Assembly: GCF_005503365.1 (NCBI RefSeq) | Contig: NZ_SCML01000003.1 | Coordinates: forward strand, 62,001-126,000 | Direction of reading: 5' to 3' | Length of the DNA stretch: 64,000 nucleotides | Source of the DNA: Hydrogenophaga sp. 2FB | GTDB taxonomy: Bacteria; Pseudomonadota; Gammaproteobacteria; Burkholderiales; Burkholderiaceae_C | In this document: piece by piece, positions 61,342 through 64,000 of the stretch | Numbering within the stretch: the stretch's first letter is position 1 | Layout: every line of letters starts with the position of its first letter | Position numbers and translations under genes: made by a program | Notes under the pieces: generated by a model | Told to the model about the DNA's origin: nothing | Database searches by the model: none | Seen by the model: the letters and a program-made list of their open reading frames with translations, nothing else

Positions 61342-64000
61342 ATGTCTGATGCCTTCCTGCCCGCCGATTTGCCTGCGGACGCGCTTTCTACCGCGCCCGA
61401 CGCCCAGGAGCGCGATCGACCGACAGAAGGTGGCACCGGGCTGATCCGTATCCGCGGCGCGCGCCAGCACAACCTCAAGAACCTCGACCTCGACATCCGC
61501 ACCGGCGAGCTCACCGTGGTCACGGGCCCCAGCGGCTCGGGCAAGTCCAGCCTGGTGTTCGACACGCTGTTCGCCGAAGGCCAGCGCCGCTACGTCGAGA
61601 CCTTCAGCGCCTACGCGCGGCAGTTCCTCGACCGCATGGACAAGCCGGCGGTGGACAAGGTGGAGGGCGTGCCACCCGCGATCGCGATCGACCAGACCAA
61701 CCCGGTGCGCTCCTCGCGCTCCACCGTGGGCACCATGACGGAGCTCAACGATCACTTGAAACTGCTGTTCGCGCGCGGCGCCGACCTGTTCGACCGCGAC
61801 ACCGCGCTGCCGGTGCGCCACGATTCGCCGGAATCCATTTATGCCGAGATGCAGCAGCGCAGCGCGCAACGGGGCGACCCGCGCCTGGTGCTGACCTTCC
61901 CGGTCGAGCTACCCGCCAGCACCACGCCCGAGGAAATCGAACAATGGCTCTCGGCCAGCGGCTACACGCGCGTGCAGGCCGAGCGCGTGGTGCAGCGCGC
62001 CGCGGCGCCGGCGACGGACGCCAAGCCCGCGGCCAAAGGCAAGGCCAAAGCGGTGGTGGCCAGCGAATCCGTGAAAGTGCTCGACGTGGTGGCCGACCGC
62101 TTCCGCATCGGCACGGTCGAGCCGGCGCGCGCCATGGAGGCGATCGAGGCCGGCTTGAAGCGCGGCAGCGGCAAGCTGATGGTGTACGTGCTGGCGGAAG
62201 AGGGCGAGCCGGAGATCTGGCGTTTTTCCACGGGCCTGCATTGCCCCGAGAGCGATATCCGCTACACCGAGCCCACACCGTCGATGTTCTCGTTCAACTC
62301 CGCGGTGGGAGCTTGCGAGGCTTGCCGGGGCTTCGGGCGTGTCATCGGCGTCGACTACGGCCTGGTCATTCCAAACGACAAGCTCACGCTGCGCGCCGGT
62401 GCCATCAAGGTGTTCCAGACGCCTGCGTGGAAGGAATGCCAGGACGACATGATGCGGCACGCCGAAGCCGCGGGCATTCCGCGCGACACGGCCTGGGCCC
62501 AGCTCACCCCCGATCAGCAGCATTGGGTAAAGGCCGGCTCGCCGCAGTGGAACGGCAAGTGGAACCAGCAGTGGTACGGCGTGGACCGCTTCTTCGAGTA
62601 CCTGGAGAGCAAGGCCTACAAGATGCACATCCGCGTGCTCTTGTCGAAGTACCGCAGCTACACCGAATGCCCGAGTTGCCATGGTGCACGCCTCAAGACC
62701 GACAGTTTGCTGTGGCGCCTCGGCACGAAGGGACAGGCGGATGCGGTGTTGCCTGAGGGCAAGCGGTACATGCCGCAGGGCGTGAAGTGGACCCGCGAGC
62801 AACTGGAGGATTTGCCGGGTCTGTGTCTGCACGACTTGATGTTGATGTCGCTGGACAAGTTGCGCGTGTTCTTCGCTTCTCTGGGGCATGTGGGCGCGCA
62901 AACCCCCATCCCGACCGTTCCCCTGGGGGGGAAGGAGCCGGTCGCCGGCCAGGCGCAAGCCCTCAAACTCCTGCTCGACGAAATCAACACCCGCATCCGC
63001 TACCTCTGCGAGGTCGGCATCGGCTACCTCACGCTCGACCGCCAGAGCCGAACGCTCAGCGGCGGCGAGGTGCAGCGCATCAACCTTACGACCGCGCTCG
63101 GCACCTCGCTGGTGAACACCTTGTTCGTGCTCGACGAACCCAGCATCGGCCTGCACCCGCGCGACATGGCGCGCATCAACGATGCCATGCTGCGCCTGCG
63201 CGACGCGGGCAACACACTCGTGGTGGTGGAGCACGATCCGGCCGTGATGCTCGCGGCCGACCGCCTGATCGACATGGGCCCTGGCCCCGGCGAGCGCGGC
63301 GGGCAGATCGTGTTCGATGGCACACCCGAAGCGATCCGCTCGGCCGACACGCTCACCGGCGCCTACCTCGGTTCGCGCAAGACCATCGGCATGGGCTTCA
63401 AGCGCATGGTGACCGACAGCACGCCGCGCCTCATCCTTGAAGGCGCGCGCGAACACAACCTGAAGAGCGTCTCGGTCGAGTTCCCGCTGCAGCGCCTGGT
63501 GGTGGTCACGGGCGTGTCGGGCTCGGGCAAATCCAGTTTGATCCAGGACGTGCTCGCGCCCGCCTTGCTGCGCCACTTTGGCAAGTCCACCGACAGCCCG
63601 GGCGCGCACGACCGCCTGCTGGGGGCCGACCACTTGAGTGAGGTGGTGTTCGTCGACCAGTCGCCCATCGGCAAGACCGCGCGTTCCAACCCGGTGAGCT
63701 ACGTCGGCGCGTGGGACGCCATCCGTTCGCTGTTCGCCGAAGCGCCGCTCGCGCGCCAGCGCAGCTACACGCCGGCCAAGTTCAGCTTCAACAGCGGCGA
63801 CGGGCGCTGCCCCACCTGCGGTGGCTCGGGCTTCGAGCACGTGGAGATGCAGTTCCTGAGCGACGTCTACCTGCGCTGCCCGGACTGCGACGGCAAGCGC
63901 TACCGGCCCGAAATTCTCGAGGTGCGGATCCAGCGCGGTGGCCGCATGCTCAACGTGGCCGACGTGCTCGACCTCACCGTGAGCGAGGCGGCCACGATGT
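61342..64000 (+). CDS. uvrA: Excinuclease ABC subunit A, variant type (3' end outside window)
   Basis: At least 886 residues; the frame is open to the window end. Walker A GPSGSGKSS has its Lys at residue 68. First zinc module Cys pairs are at 325/328 and 443/446. ABC signature LSGGE is near 572, the second Walker A GVSGSGKSS near 730, and zinc module 2 starts at Cys 823/826. UvrA recognises lesions with UvrB. The usual KTTSHNPRSTVGT region reads QTNPVRSSRSTVGTMTEL, and an Ala/Lys-rich linker lies near residues 213-245. GGAG precedes the ATG. No LexA box was recognised. Confidence 0.93.
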   Translation, partial: MSDAFLPADLPADALSTAPDAQERDRPTEGGTGLIRIRGARQHNLKNLDLDIRTGELTVVTGPSGSGKSSLVFDTLFAEGQRRYVETFSAYARQFLDRMDKPAVDKVEGVPPAIAIDQTNPVRSSRSTVGTMTELNDHLKLLFARGADLFDRDTALPVRHDSPESIYAEMQQRSAQRGDPRLVLTFPVELPASTTPEEIEQWLSASGYTRVQAERVVQRAAAPATDAKPAAKGKAKAVVASESVKVLDVVADRFRIGTVEPARAMEAIEAGLKRGSGKLMVYVLAEEGEPEIWRFSTGLHCPESDIRYTEPTPSMFSFNSAVGACEACRGFGRVIGVDYGLVIPNDKLTLRAGAIKVFQTPAWKECQDDMMRHAEAAGIPRDTAWAQLTPDQQHWVKAGSPQWNGKWNQQWYGVDRFFEYLESKAYKMHIRVLLSKYRSYTECPSCHGARLKTDSLLWRLGTKGQADAVLPEGKRYMPQGVKWTREQLEDLPGLCLHDLMLMSLDKLRVFFASLGHVGAQTPIPTVPLGGKEPVAGQAQALKLLLDEINTRIRYLCEVGIGYLTLDRQSRTLSGGEVQRINLTTALGTSLVNTLFVLDEPSIGLHPRDMARINDAMLRLRDAGNTLVVVEHDPAVMLAADRLIDMGPGPGERGGQIVFDGTPEAIRSADTLTGAYLGSRKTIGMGFKRMVTDSTPRLILEGAREHNLKSVSVEFPLQRLVVVTGVSGSGKSSLIQDVLAPALLRHFGKSTDSPGAHDRLLGADHLSEVVFVDQSPIGKTARSNPVSYVGAWDAIRSLFAEAPLARQRSYTPAKFSFNSGDGRCPTCGGSGFEHVEMQFLSDVYLRCPDCDGKRYRPEILEVRIQRGGRMLNVADVLDLTVSEAATM

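Overview
The window reads as chromosomal core DNA from a high-GC betaproteobacterium. The gene content and protein style (spc and alpha ribosomal operons, a Bug-type solute-binding protein, Lrp/HPPD and MocR/GABA catabolic units, a LiuR-controlled leucine pathway) point to Burkholderiales, probably Comamonadaceae. Genus is not determined. I see no insertion sequence, prophage, integrase, CRISPR array or rRNA. One tRNA gene is present.

Positions 1-9517 hold the tail of a glycerol-3-phosphate dehydrogenase gene, then an unbroken ribosomal block on the + strand: rplN-rplX-rplE-rpsN-rpsH-rplF-rplR-rpsE-rpmD-rplO-secY-infA-rpmJ (spc), rpsM-rpsK-rpsD-rpoA-rplQ (alpha), initiator tRNA-Met and a factor-independent terminator. 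A strong sigma70-like promoter overlaps the stop codon of the upstream gene. A second terminator-like hairpin lies inside the alpha operon, between rpsK and rpsD.

Positions 9603-18424 are housekeeping and catabolic genes. A minus-strand set encodes a FFLEELY-motif protein, an acyl-CoA synthetase and a metallo-hydrolase. A lipase-like gene follows. Phenylalanine/tyrosine catabolism (hppD-phhA) is divergent from an Lrp-type regulator with a palindrome just before its start. A GNAT acetyltransferase and corC complete the stretch. Positions 18480-25787 carry lnt and then glyQ-glyS-gmhB-plsC-ygjP-like genes (envelope, translation, lipid A core precursor and phospholipid synthesis).

Positions 25784-30630 are a GABA-use unit: a MocR-type regulator divergent from gabT-gabD-GNAT. 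Positions 30772-35020 are a small uncharacterised catabolic cluster (Bug binding protein, HpcH/HpaI aldolase, nitrilase-family amidohydrolase, RraA-like protein) next to a LysR regulator. Its substrate cannot be read from sequence.

Positions 35189-59521 are dominated by branched-chain acyl-CoA (leucine/isovalerate) degradation in two blocks. A LiuR-type MerR regulator has a palindrome in front of itself and a perfect 22-bp copy in front of a thioesterase-isovaleryl-CoA dehydrogenase-carbonic anhydrase-thiolase-SDR-acyl-CoA dehydrogenase run. The second block (49259-57420) encodes both methylcrotonyl-CoA carboxylase subunits, an acyl-CoA dehydrogenase, methylglutaconyl-CoA hydratase, a DUF4126 membrane protein, a 2-hydroxyacid reductase and HMG-CoA lyase. 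Together they take isovaleryl-CoA to acetyl-CoA and acetoacetate. trkAH potassium uptake, a GST, YchJ, a HAD phosphatase and an AraC regulator lie between the blocks. After a universal stress protein and a Liv-type binding protein, the window ends inside a uvrA gene of an unusual type.

Most of the window is ordinary core genome. The points most worth checking are the regulatory palindromes, the hairpin inside the alpha operon, the orphan Bug/aldolase/nitrilase/RraA cluster, a gmhB gene that lacks the usual HAD motif IV acids, and the uvrA variant. I found no clear candidate for a wholly new molecular system.
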